Below are positions 6,296 through 14,651 of a stretch of DNA of 15,736 nucleotides, in pieces. Under the pieces are notes generated by a model, which was not told the origin of the DNA, did not search any database, and was given only the letters and a program-made list of their open reading frames with translations. The stretch's first letter is position 1. The number at the start of each line of letters is the position of its first letter. The stretch comes from Acidaminococcaceae bacterium (GTDB taxonomy: Bacteria; Bacillota; Negativicutes; Acidaminococcales; Acidaminococcaceae). The translations under genes were made by a program, and so were the position numbers. The DNA lies in contig JAQUUF010000007.1 in the NCBI GenBank assembly GCA_028693975.1, forward strand, positions 1 through 15,736. Direction: 5' to 3'.

Positions 6296-8146
6296 ATGGA
6301 TAAGAATGAAAACCTTGCTCTGATTAAGCAAAGCATGGACAATTTGACCGTAGAGCCTAAGGTTCTAGAGCGTTTCGCAGAGGTCACTGAAGTCCCTGTG
6401 CTTGTTACCACTGCAACTGAACTTACTGTATCTGACTACGAGTCTATTTCCGTAATCTTGGAACAAAAGCTTGGTAAGAAAGTAAGCTTGCAAAAAGCTG
6501 TTGAACCTGCTGTCATTGGCGGTATTATAGTTCAAATCGGTGATGAGGTATTTGATGCCAGCGTTAAGCGCCAACTAGAAAAAGTTAGTGGCGTCATGGG
6601 TAAGGTTGAAGTAGGGAATCAATCTCTTAATAAACCTTCCGGCATTGCTGATGCTTTGACTAAGAGTGTTGAAGATTACGAAGTAAATATAGACTTAGAA
6701 GAAGTCGGCGTTGTTGAAAAAGTCGGTGATGGTATTGCTACCGTTCTGGGTATGCGCGGTGCTATGGCCGGTGAATTAGTTGAATTGCCGGGCGGAGTTA
6801 ACGGCATGGTGCAGAACCTGCGTCCGGAAGAAGTCGGTATCGTTTTGATGGGTGGCGAAACCAAAATCAAAGAAGGCGACATTGTTCGTCGTACCGGTCG
6901 TATTATGGAAGTTCCTGTAGGCGAAGGCATGCTGGGACGTATTGTCAGTGCTTTGGGCCATGCAATTGATGGTAAAGGCGAAATTAAATCTAAAGAAGTG
7001 CGTTGTATTGAATCTCCAGCTCCTGGTATTGCAGACCGTCAACCCGTAGATGTACCGCTCCAAACCGGTATCAAAGCTATTGATGCTTTGGTTCCTATCG
7101 GTCGTGGACAGCGCGAGTTGATTATCGGTGACCGTGGTACTGGTAAATCTGCTGTTGCAATTGATACAATTATTAACCAAAAGGGTCAAGATGTAATTTG
7201 TATTTATGTAGCCATTGGTCAGAAAGCTTCTACCGTTGCTCGTATTGCTCGTACCTTGGAGAAACATGGTGCCTTGGATTATAGCATTATCGTAGCCGCT
7301 ACTGCTGCTGACAGTGCTCCTTTGCAATACTTGGCTCCTTATACCGGTGTTACCATTGGTGAGTATTTCATGGATCAAGGCAAAGATGTGCTTTGTATCT
7401 ATGATGACTTGTCCAAACATGCTGTTGCGTATCGCGCAATGAGCTTGTTGCTTCGTCGTCCCCCAGGACGTGAAGCTTATCCCGGTGATGTATTCTACTT
7501 ACATTCTCGTCTATTAGAGCGTGCAGCTCGTCGTAACCAGGCAGCTGGCGGCGGCAGTATCACTGCTCTGCCAATTATCGAAACATTGGCCGGCGACGTA
7601 GGTGGTTACATTCCTACTAACGTAATTTCTATTACTGATGGACAGATTTATTTGGAGACAGAGTTGTTCTATTCCGGTATCCGTCCTGCTATTAATGCTG
7701 GTTTGTCTGTATCCCGTGTAGGTGGTGCAGCACAGATTAAGGCAATGAAGTCCGTTGCTGGTACCTTGCGTTTGGACTTGGCTCAGTTCCGTGAATTGGC
7801 AGCATTTGCTCAGTTCGGTTCCGACCTAGACAAAGCTACCAAGGCGCAATTGGATCGTGGTGCTCGTTTAACCGAGGTTTTGAAACAAGGCCAGTACACT
7901 CCTTTGTCTGTTGATAAGGAAGTTATTGCTTTGTATGTAGCAACCAAAGGTTATATTGATGATGTACCTGTACATGATGTAACCAGATTCGAGCATGAAT
8001 TCTTGGCTTTCATGAATGCTAATCATCCTGAAATCGGTGAAGATATCCGCAAGGCTAAGAAAATCACCGATACTAATGAGGCAGCTTTGAAAGAAGCCAT
8101 TAATACTTTCAAAGATATGTTCGCAACTACTGAAGCAAAGGGGTGA
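6296..8146 (+). CDS. atpA: ATP synthase delta C-terminal domain fused to complete alpha subunit
   Basis: One uninterrupted frame of 616 residues. Residues about 21-103 read as the C-terminal domain of the delta subunit: VLERFAEV matches the last helix of its N-terminal domain, then [28 protein letters not shown] and [16 protein letters not shown] match delta of E. coli and others. After a linker of about 10 residues, alpha begins near residue 114 ([10 protein letters not shown], then [15 protein letters not shown]). It is complete: Walker A GDRGTGKS at 278-285, YDDLSK near 369, [14 protein letters not shown] near 385 and the arginine finger in SVSRVGG (Arg474). Alpha alone is about 503 residues, the usual size. 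The start has a near-perfect GGAGGTGAT ribosome site. The helical delta N-terminal domain is missing, and only 67 bases separate this gene from atpF, so atpH is not hidden there. It is co-transcribed with atpF and atpG. Confidence 0.93.
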   Translation: MDKNENLALIKQSMDNLTVEPKVLERFAEVTEVPVLVTTATELTVSDYESISVILEQKLGKKVSLQKAVEPAVIGGIIVQIGDEVFDASVKRQLEKVSGVMGKVEVGNQSLNKPSGIADALTKSVEDYEVNIDLEEVGVVEKVGDGIATVLGMRGAMAGELVELPGGVNGMVQNLRPEEVGIVLMGGETKIKEGDIVRRTGRIMEVPVGEGMLGRIVSALGHAIDGKGEIKSKEVRCIESPAPGIADRQPVDVPLQTGIKAIDALVPIGRGQRELIIGDRGTGKSAVAIDTIINQKGQDVICIYVAIGQKASTVARIARTLEKHGALDYSIIVAATAADSAPLQYLAPYTGVTIGEYFMDQGKDVLCIYDDLSKHAVAYRAMSLLLRRPPGREAYPGDVFYLHSRLLERAARRNQAAGGGSITALPIIETLAGDVGGYIPTNVISITDGQIYLETELFYSGIRPAINAGLSVSRVGGAAQIKAMKSVAGTLRLDLAQFRELAAFAQFGSDLDKATKAQLDRGARLTEVLKQGQYTPLSVDKEVIALYVATKGYIDDVPVHDVTRFEHEFLAFMNANHPEIGEDIRKAKKITDTNEAALKEAINTFKDMFATTEAKG

Positions 8147-8152
8147 TGACTA

Positions 8153-9082
8153 ATGGCAACTCCACGCGAAATACATCGGCATATGCGAAGCGTAACCAAT
8201 ATCCAGCAAATAACCAAAGCTATGAAAATGGTTGCTGCTGCCCGCTTGCGCCGTGCGCAGGAAAAAGCCGCTGCTAGTCGTCCTTTTGCTGATAAAATCA
8301 AAGACATGCTTCTAACTGCTGTTAGCGATAAAGCTATGCTGGAACATTTGGATTATTCCGAACATCCACTATTGGCTGAGCGTCCGGTATTTAAGGTTGG
8401 CTACATCGTAGTCAGCTCTGACAAGGGTTTGGCCGGTGCTTATAATGCTAACGTGTTGAAGCATGCTGTGGTTGAACTGATGGATAAAGATAATTATTCC
8501 TTAATTACCGTGGGCCGTAAGGCCAAAGAGTTCTTCAGTCGTCGAGGTTTCCCTATCACTGAGTCCTATTTTGGTTTCTCTGATAAACCTTCTTACGACG
8601 ATGCTGAAGCAGTAGCTAGAGCTGCTGAGAAGCTCTACACAGAAGGCAAGGTTGACGAAGTAGTATTAATTTATACTCACTTTAAATCTGCCTTATCCTG
8701 TATTCCTGTTAGTGAGAGACTACTGCCGGTAAAACCACCGGTAGCTGAAGAAGCTCCCCAAAAAGGGAATTCTGGAAACACTACAGGAGCGGTACATACT
8801 AGCGGCAGCAGTGCTGAGGCTAGTACGGATGTTATCTTTGAACCGGAAGCTGCAGAGACATTGAAATATTTGGTTCCCTATTATGCAAGGACAGTTACTT
8901 ATGCGGCGCTGATGCAGTCATCTGCCAGTGAACTTGGCTCTCGTATGACGGCTATGAGTTCGGCTACAGATAATGCTAACGACCTTATTAAGAACTTAGA
9001 GCTTTCCTATAACAAAGCTCGTCAAGCAGGTATTACCCGCGAGATTAATGAAATTGTAGGTGGAGCTGAGGCTCTACAGTAA
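8153..9082 (+). CDS. atpG: F1Fo ATP synthase subunit gamma
   Basis: The central shaft that couples c-ring rotation to the catalytic alpha-beta hexamer. It has 309 residues, about 20 longer than typical. The N-terminal coiled-coil helix contains NIQQITKAMKMVAAARLR at about residues 16-33. The C-terminal helix contains MTAMSSATDNA near 265-275 and NKARQAGITREINEIVGGA near 287-305. Between LLPV and IFEP (about residues 194-230) lies a low-complexity Gly/Ser/Thr/Ala/Glu-rich stretch longer than in E. coli; this accounts for the extra length and faces the foot of the shaft in known structures. The ribosome site GGGGTGATG overlaps the alpha stop codon, 6 bases before the ATG, which suggests coupled translation. 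Confidence 0.95.
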   Translation: MATPREIHRHMRSVTNIQQITKAMKMVAAARLRRAQEKAAASRPFADKIKDMLLTAVSDKAMLEHLDYSEHPLLAERPVFKVGYIVVSSDKGLAGAYNANVLKHAVVELMDKDNYSLITVGRKAKEFFSRRGFPITESYFGFSDKPSYDDAEAVARAAEKLYTEGKVDEVVLIYTHFKSALSCIPVSERLLPVKPPVAEEAPQKGNSGNTTGAVHTSGSSAEASTDVIFEPEAAETLKYLVPYYARTVTYAALMQSSASELGSRMTAMSSATDNANDLIKNLELSYNKARQAGITREINEIVGGAEALQ

Positions 9083-10513
<1,431 letters not shown>

Positions 10514-10517
10514 TTCC

Positions 10518-10943
10518 ATGGCTCACTTAATGCAACTTGAGATTGTAACTCCAGATAAATCTCTGCTCAACAGAGACGATGTTTCCTATGTGTTGGTGGA
10601 GACCACTATCGGTGGCGTAGGTTTTTTGGCTCATCATGCCCCTTTGATTGGCACGTTGCGTGAAGGTGTCTTAAAATTCCGGGATGAGAAAGAAGTTGAC
10701 CATTTCCTTTTTGTGGATGGCGGCTTTGTGGAAGTCAAAAATAATAAAGTTACCGTGTTGTGTACTGCTGCCGAATTCGCAGAGGACATTGATGTGGAGA
10801 AGGCTAAACGTAATATGGCTAGGGCGGAAGCGTCTTTGGCTAATATTGAGCCTACAACTGATGTTAATTTGGTAGCGCGTAATTTGCGTCGTGCCAAAGC
10901 AAGAATTAAAACTGCTGAACAAGCTCGCAAGGTTGGAGCGTAG
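10518..10943 (+). CDS. atpC: F1Fo ATP synthase subunit epsilon
   Basis: The rotor-foot and regulatory subunit that can inhibit ATP hydrolysis. It has 141 residues. An N-terminal beta-sandwich domain runs to about residue 88, with ETTIGGVGFLAHHAPLIGTL and LFVDGGFVEVKNNKVTVL. A C-terminal two-helix domain holds IDVEKAKRNMARAEASL and a final Arg/Lys-rich helix. In Bacillus PS3 the IDxxRA motif binds ATP; here the Arg is replaced by Lys (IDVEKA), so ATP binding is uncertain. The ribosome site GGAGTGATT overlaps the end of atpD. It is the last gene of the operon, followed by a terminator. Confidence 0.95.
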   Translation: MAHLMQLEIVTPDKSLLNRDDVSYVLVETTIGGVGFLAHHAPLIGTLREGVLKFRDEKEVDHFLFVDGGFVEVKNNKVTVLCTAAEFAEDIDVEKAKRNMARAEASLANIEPTTDVNLVARNLRRAKARIKTAEQARKVGA

Positions 10944-10954
10944 TTCGACAAATT

Positions 10955-10985
10955 AAAAGCGCATCTGCTATGCAGATGCGCTTTT
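10955..10985. terminator. Strong bidirectional rho-independent terminator
   Basis: A perfect 14-base stem, AAAAGCGCATCTGC at 10955-10968 pairing with GCAGATGCGCTTTT at 10972-10985, closes on a 3-base loop. A T-run follows on the + strand and an A-run precedes it. It therefore ends the atp operon on the + strand and the convergent redox cassette on the - strand. Confidence 0.93.
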
Positions 10986-11009
10986 TGTGGTTGTGAAGAG
11001 GGATGTTCT

Positions 11010-11531
11010 TTAGAGAGCACTATCAAAGAATTGTTGCATTTCAGCTTTGGACATGCTTCCAACATGTACGGTTTTTACCTTGCCGTCAGTACCGATAATG
11101 ATGGAGGCTGGGATACCTTGGATATCATAGGCTTTAGCAGCGGCTTGATTGTCGACAGTGTAGATAGGCAAACTATATTGTTTAGCACTAATAAATTTGT
11201 CTACATCGGCTGCATCGTTATCAACGCTGACAATAACAAATTCTATTTTATCTTTGTATTGGGCGTAAAGCTCATTCATATGGGGCATTTCACCGACGCA
11301 GGGAGGGCACCAAGTAGCCCAGAAATTCAGATAAATAGGCTTTTTACCTACAAGGCTTTGCAGTTCGATTTGTTCCTTGCCGGGATAGGTAGTTAAGCTA
11401 AGATTAGGAGCCGCCTGAGACTCCATGGCCCGAGCCTTGGCCATATCCTGCGGAGCAGATATTTGTTTGAATAAAAAAGCCCCACCAGCCACCAACACAA
11501 TAACAATTCCTAAAATAATTTTTTTCCACAT
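11010..11531 (-). CDS. Membrane-anchored TlpA/ResA-type thiol-disulfide oxidoreductase
   Basis: A 173-residue thioredoxin-fold protein with one N-terminal membrane anchor or signal anchor at about residues 4-22, so the catalytic domain faces the outside of the inner membrane. The active site is WCPPC at residues 74-78 in NFWATWCPPC, followed by GEMPHMNEL, which is typical of TlpA/ResA. The cis-proline is in GIPAS near residue 141. Such proteins reduce periplasmic disulfides, for example in cytochrome maturation or protein repair. GAGGTG upstream of the ATG overlaps the stop of the 4Fe-4S gene. With that partner in front, the thioredoxin is the likely terminal electron carrier or client of the cassette. 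The actual substrate is unknown. Confidence 0.92.
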   Translation of the reverse strand: MWKKIILGIVIVLVAGGAFLFKQISAPQDMAKARAMESQAAPNLSLTTYPGKEQIELQSLVGKKPIYLNFWATWCPPCVGEMPHMNELYAQYKDKIEFVIVSVDNDAADVDKFISAKQYSLPIYTVDNQAAAKAYDIQGIPASIIIGTDGKVKTVHVGSMSKAEMQQFFDSAL

Positions 11532-11540
11532 AATTACACC

Positions 11541-12362
11541 TCATTTCTTAAAATGGATAGCTTGCGTAGGACAAACTTGGCGGCATTTGCCGCAATTGAT
11601 ACATTCACGGTCACCCACTACCGTACAGTCCATTTGACAAGTTTTGATGCAGGCCTGGCAATGAATACATTTGGCTTCATCTACTGTGATGCCATACTTG
11701 GCTAACTTGTTATAAAGGCTGTACCAAGCACCCAAAGGACAAATAAAGCGGCAGAAAGGTCTATAAATAACGACGGCGGTTACTACTAAAAGGGCGAGTA
11801 ACAATACCTTCCAAACAAAGAGGCCACCTAAGCCACTGCGCAGGGCAGGATTGGCTAAGGTCAGGGGCAAACCTGCTTCCAAAGTACCGGCCGGACAAAT
11901 GAATTTGCAAAAAGTCGGGACACCGACACCGATAGTAAGATAATAGCCAATTGGTAGCACAATAACAAAAAGTAAAGCTATAAAGTATTTGAGAGCTGTT
12001 AAACGCTTCGTAAAATTGTTCTTGGCAATTTTGGGTGAAGGTATTTTGTGGAGCAGATCCTGAAAGAAGCCAAAGGGACAGAACCAGCCACAAATCATAC
12101 GTCCACAAAGTAAGCCAAATATTAACAAGAGACCCAAGACATAAAAAGGAAAGCGCAAGATTGTACCTGCTAGAGAGCTTTGCAAGGAACCAATGGGGCA
12201 GGCGCCCAGTGCTCCGGGGCAAGAATAGCAATTCAATCCCGGTAGGCAGGCTCTTTTGGTCGCACCTTGATAAATCTTGCCTTGCCAGAAGCCAGATAAA
12301 TTGCCATTGTACACCAAAGTTGTTAGTAGTTGTATAAGCGTTCTTCTAGCCAATGCCAACAC
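11541..12362 (-). CDS. Polytopic 4Fe-4S membrane protein, NapH/NosR-like
   Basis: A 273-residue protein with about five hydrophobic segments and many cysteines. CxxxCP motifs occur in CGWFCPFG near residue 91, FCKFICPAG near 151 and FCRFICPLG near 203, as in NapH, NosR and CcoG-like quinol or ferredoxin-linked proteins. The C-terminus holds two classic 4Fe-4S ferredoxin motifs, CIHCQACIKTC at 232-242 and CINCGKCRQVCP at 254-265. An N-terminal NCYSCPGALGACP segment (44-56) is an extra cysteine cluster. The likely role is passing electrons across the inner membrane to the neighbouring thioredoxin (inference). The start is uncertain: the frame opens at a GTG at 12362, but a TTG at 12353 is better spaced from GGAG at 12364-12367. 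Either overlaps the small gene upstream and implies coupled translation. Confidence 0.88.
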   Translation of the reverse strand: MLALARRTLIQLLTTLVYNGNLSGFWQGKIYQGATKRACLPGLNCYSCPGALGACPIGSLQSSLAGTILRFPFYVLGLLLIFGLLCGRMICGWFCPFGFFQDLLHKIPSPKIAKNNFTKRLTALKYFIALLFVIVLPIGYYLTIGVGVPTFCKFICPAGTLEAGLPLTLANPALRSGLGGLFVWKVLLLALLVVTAVVIYRPFCRFICPLGAWYSLYNKLAKYGITVDEAKCIHCQACIKTCQMDCTVVGDRECINCGKCRQVCPTQAIHFKK

Positions 12363-12468
12363 ACTCCAAACATATCAGCATAGCTTTTTGCCATACCAAA
12401 AGATATTCTCTGTTATAAAGGCCGCACACTAGTAACGCTAGAGCCAAGAACCAAAGCAGCTTTTTCAT
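12346..12468 (-). CDS. 40-residue CXXC membrane peptide, CD1871A-like
   Basis: A short gene read directly from the - strand: ATG at 12468-12466, stop TAG at 12348-12346. Its product has a Lys-Lys start, one hydrophobic helix (about residues 4-17), a short polar turn and the C-terminal motif ICLECVGIG with Cys33 and Cys36. AGGAG at 12480-12476 sits 7 bases before the ATG. From memory this matches a family of tiny proteins named after Clostridioides difficile CD1871A, which end in a C-x-E-C-I/V-G-I-G motif; this was not verified by search. It overlaps the start of the 4Fe-4S membrane protein, with the TlpA-like thioredoxin next, so it is likely a subunit or redox partner of that system. Confidence 0.75.
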   Translation of the reverse strand: MKKLLWFLALALLVCGLYNREYLLVWQKAMLICLECVGIG

Positions 12469-12492
12469 AATAACTCTCCTTTGTGTACTCCT

Positions 12493-12501
12493 ATTATAGC
12501 A
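12493..12501 (-). promoter_or_regulatory. Extended -10 promoter for the redox cassette
   Basis: On the - strand the sequence reads TGCTATAAT, an extended -10 element with a consensus TATAAT at 12498-12493. No good -35 box is seen 16-18 bases upstream, which fits an extended -10 promoter. The predicted transcript starts close to the ribosome site of the small CXXC gene. Confidence 0.55.
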
Positions 12502-12541
12502 TATATTTGAAAAAAACCTTGTTACGAATATGTGACTTAAT

Positions 12542-12570
12542 TTGCTATTTTTTATTATTTTTATTATAAT
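12542..12570 (+). promoter_or_regulatory. Sigma-A-type promoter for the small-gene pair
   Basis: TTGCTA at 12542-12547 and TATAAT at 12565-12570 are separated by exactly 17 bases in very AT-rich DNA. The start of the first small gene lies about 39 bases beyond. The promoter is divergent from that of the redox cassette. Confidence 0.65.
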
Positions 12571-12608
12571 ATTAGTATAGATAGTTTAAGTTACAAGGAG
12601 GCAATATC

Positions 12609-12800
12609 ATGGCACAAGATCAAGATTTTATCGGCAAGGTAGCCGGTGGTAAGATGGGACAGTTAATGGTGGAGATTGCTGATTTGAAAAAGCTCTTAGC
12701 CAAAGCCGATGATGAAGATAGGATTAAGTTATTAAAAAAAGAAATTATGGAAAAAGAGACCTATTTCAACATTCTAGCTGAGCGTGCAAGACTTAGATAG
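12609..12800 (+). CDS. Small helical protein of unknown function
   Basis: I do not recognise this 63-residue protein. It is hydrophilic with a predicted helical, possibly coiled-coil, middle from about residue 18 (LMVEIADLKKLLAKADDED, then a Lys/Glu-rich helix). It has no membrane segment and no cysteines. The start is strong: AAGGAGG at 12595-12601, 7 bases before the ATG, behind a consensus-like promoter. It lies 23 bases upstream of a membrane protein and is probably co-transcribed with it. The coding signal is convincing; the function is not known. Confidence 0.75.
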   Translation: MAQDQDFIGKVAGGKMGQLMVEIADLKKLLAKADDEDRIKLLKKEIMEKETYFNILAERARLR

Positions 12801-12823
12801 TAAGGCTGGGGGAGTCTTTGGTT

Positions 12824-13267
12824 ATGGAAGAATTATTAAAACATACGATACAGATTCTTGTTATGGTGGGAGCTGGCTATTGGGTTTATCAAGATAGTAG
12901 GAAAAGAAAAGTTAAGTATTCCGATGCTTGGATAGTCGGAACAGTTCTTTTTTTGCCTGTTATTGTAGCGTATCTTCTTTACCGCGAGGTGTATTCTAAG
13001 CGGCACAAGATGTCCCAGCGCCAGTTAGTTGAATTGGAGATGCGCAAGAGAGCAGAGGCCAATCAACAGAAGATTAAAGACACGCGCAAAGCCATGGAGG
13101 ATATGCAAAAGGCCGAAATGGAGAAGAACAGTGTCACCGTGGAAGAAATGGAAAAAATTAAAGCTAAGCGTTTGGCGGATAAAGCCAAGCGTTTAAAAGA
13201 ATTGGCTGAAGAAAGAGAATTACAACAAGAAGAAATAGCCAAAAAGATGGGCATATCGAGAAGGTAA
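12824..13267 (+). CDS. Small membrane protein with long charged C-terminal helix
   Basis: A 147-residue protein of unknown function. Two hydrophobic helices, at about residues 8-23 (ending YWVYQD) and 36-54, flank a short basic loop. The remaining 90 residues are almost entirely charged Lys, Arg and Glu with heptad-like spacing, likely a long cytoplasmic helix or coiled coil. The YWVYxDSRKR and following W-G-LF-LP-V-AYLLYR pattern resembles the two-helix anchor common in small Firmicutes membrane proteins. An in-frame TTG at 12818 also exists, but ATG 12824 is better spaced (9 bases) from GGGGGAG at 12808-12814. It ends before a clear terminator. Confidence 0.75.
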   Translation: MEELLKHTIQILVMVGAGYWVYQDSRKRKVKYSDAWIVGTVLFLPVIVAYLLYREVYSKRHKMSQRQLVELEMRKRAEANQQKIKDTRKAMEDMQKAEMEKNSVTVEEMEKIKAKRLADKAKRLKELAEERELQQEEIAKKMGISRR

Positions 13268-13271
13268 CTTG

Positions 13272-13297
13272 GGGCGGTTAGACAACCGCCCTTTTTT
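13272..13297 (+). terminator. Rho-independent terminator
   Basis: GGGCGGTT at 13272-13279 pairs with AACCGCCC at 13284-13291 around the 4-base loop AGAC and is followed by six T residues. It lies 4 bases after the stop of the charged membrane protein and separates that pair from murA. Confidence 0.92.
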
Positions 13298-13298
13298 A

Positions 13299-13328
13299 TT
13301 GCCAAAAGGCTACTAAAAGTGCTAAAAT
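13299..13328 (+). promoter_or_regulatory. Likely promoter of murA-mreB
   Basis: TTGCCA at 13299-13304, an 18-base spacer and TAAAAT at 13323-13328 precede murA by about 55 bases. The architecture is nearly identical to the candidate atp promoter. The -35 box partly overlaps the end of the preceding T-run. Confidence 0.5.
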
Positions 13329-13382
13329 ATTATGGTGTCATTTGGTAGATGAACACATACATTGAAGTTTGGAGGAACACCC

Positions 13383-14648
13383 GTGGAGAAATATTTTGTA
13401 ACAGGTGGCAATAAATTAGCAGGGAAAATAAAAACCAGTGGGGCGAAGAATGCTGTTTTGCCTATTATTGCAGCAGCAGTTTTGCCAGCAGGCGTGAGTT
13501 ATATAGATGCAGTTCCTGATTTGGAAGATGTGCATACGATTTGCAAAGTGTTGGAGTGTTTGGGGGTCAAAATAACTCATCCAACAGCTAATGCTTTGGA
13601 GATTGATAGTAGAGAGATAAGTGTTTGTGAGGCACCATATGAGTTAGTGCGGAGCATGAGAGCATCTTTTTTGGTTATGGGTTCTTTGCTTGCTCGTAAA
13701 GGTCACGCTAAGATTTCGCAACCCGGTGGTTGTGCTATTGGTACTCGTCCTGTAGATATCCATTTGAAGGGGTTTAAGGCCTTGGGTGCAACTATTACTA
13801 CAGGGCATGGCTATATTGAGGCCAAGGCTCCGGCAGGGGGCTTGATAGGTACTACTATCTACTTGGATTTTCCCAGTGTGGGTGCTACGGAGAATTTAAT
13901 TATGGCAGCGTCCATGGCTAATGGTGTTACCGTGTTGGAGAATGTAGCCCAAGAGCCGGAAATTGTTGATTTGGCCAATTATGTCAATGTTATGGGGGGC
14001 AAAGTACGGGGAGCTGGAACTAATGTTATCCGTATTGAAGGTGTCAAAGCTCTCAAGGGTGCAGAGCATACTGTTATTCCCGATAGAATTGAAGCCGGTA
14101 CTTTTATGGTGGCAGGTGCTATGACCGGTGGTGATATTATTGTTGAGAATGTTTTGTGCGAGCATTTGAAGCCACTGATTGCCAAGCTGCGCGAGGCAGG
14201 AGCCAAGGTAGAGGAAGGCATTGATAGCGTGCATGTCATCGGTCCGTCCAAGCTCAAGGGAATTGACATCAAAACGATGCCTTACCCAGGTTTTCCTACA
14301 GATATGCAAGCTCAGGTGATGGCCATGATGACTGTGGCTGCAGGCGATAGCACGGTAACAGAGACTGTTTTTGAAAATAGATTTATGCATGTGGACGAGC
14401 TGGTTCGCATGGGTGCTAATATTAGAACGGCAGGACGAGGTGCTATGATTGAGGGCGTACCCAAGCTTTTGGGTTGTCCGGTGCGAGCCACAGATCTTAG
14501 AGCAGGAGCGGCTATGGTATTGGCAGGACTGGTGGCCGAGGGGGTTACCGAAGTAGGCGATATTTACCATATTGACCGCGGTTACGAGAATTTGGTGCAG
14601 AAATTAACTCAATTGGGAGCAAAGATTGAGCGACGTGAGGTTGGATAA
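13383..14648 (+). CDS. murA: UDP-N-acetylglucosamine 1-carboxyvinyltransferase
   Basis: The first committed step of peptidoglycan synthesis: transfer of enolpyruvate from PEP to UDP-GlcNAc in the cytoplasm, and the target of fosfomycin. The protein has 421 residues from the chosen start, the normal length. The conserved SGAKNAVLP near residue 19 holds the Lys-Asn pair. The catalytic loop [13 protein letters not shown] carries the active Cys, so fosfomycin sensitivity of this enzyme is expected. The [13 protein letters not shown] motif is present in the second half. The GTG at 13383 is chosen because GGAGGA at 13371-13376 is 6 bases upstream and the protein then starts [11 protein letters not shown], as in other MurA proteins; the open frame extends to a TTG at 13362. 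It probably shares its mRNA with mreB. Confidence 0.96.
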   Translation: MEKYFVTGGNKLAGKIKTSGAKNAVLPIIAAAVLPAGVSYIDAVPDLEDVHTICKVLECLGVKITHPTANALEIDSREISVCEAPYELVRSMRASFLVMGSLLARKGHAKISQPGGCAIGTRPVDIHLKGFKALGATITTGHGYIEAKAPAGGLIGTTIYLDFPSVGATENLIMAASMANGVTVLENVAQEPEIVDLANYVNVMGGKVRGAGTNVIRIEGVKALKGAEHTVIPDRIEAGTFMVAGAMTGGDIIVENVLCEHLKPLIAKLREAGAKVEEGIDSVHVIGPSKLKGIDIKTMPYPGFPTDMQAQVMAMMTVAAGDSTVTETVFENRFMHVDELVRMGANIRTAGRGAMIEGVPKLLGCPVRATDLRAGAAMVLAGLVAEGVTEVGDIYHIDRGYENLVQKLTQLGAKIERREVG

Positions 14649-14651
14649 TTA

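Noticed and set aside
6296..6640. Frameshifted atpH as the explanation for the delta-like N-terminus
   Set aside because: The other frames here and the 67-base gap upstream show no delta N-terminal domain, and the delta and alpha parts are in the same frame without a stop. A frameshift cannot hide about 100 missing residues.
6776..7420. 214-residue open frame on the - strand
   Set aside because: It lies entirely antisense to the well-supported alpha coding region, is Asn/Thr/Ser-rich and low in recognisable motifs, and has no plausible start context. It is a shadow of atpA.
8725..8752. CCGGT/ACCGG inverted repeat inside atpG
   Set aside because: Only a 5-base perfect stem within coding sequence at the start of the low-complexity loop; likely chance.
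12517..12598. CCTTGTTAC and GTTACAAGG as an operator pair between the divergent promoters
   Set aside because: The two halves match with one mismatch but are about 65 bases apart, and the second overlaps a ribosome binding site. Too weak to claim.
13896..14570. 224-residue open frame on the - strand
   Set aside because: Antisense to murA, His/Ser/Asn-rich, no motifs; shadow.
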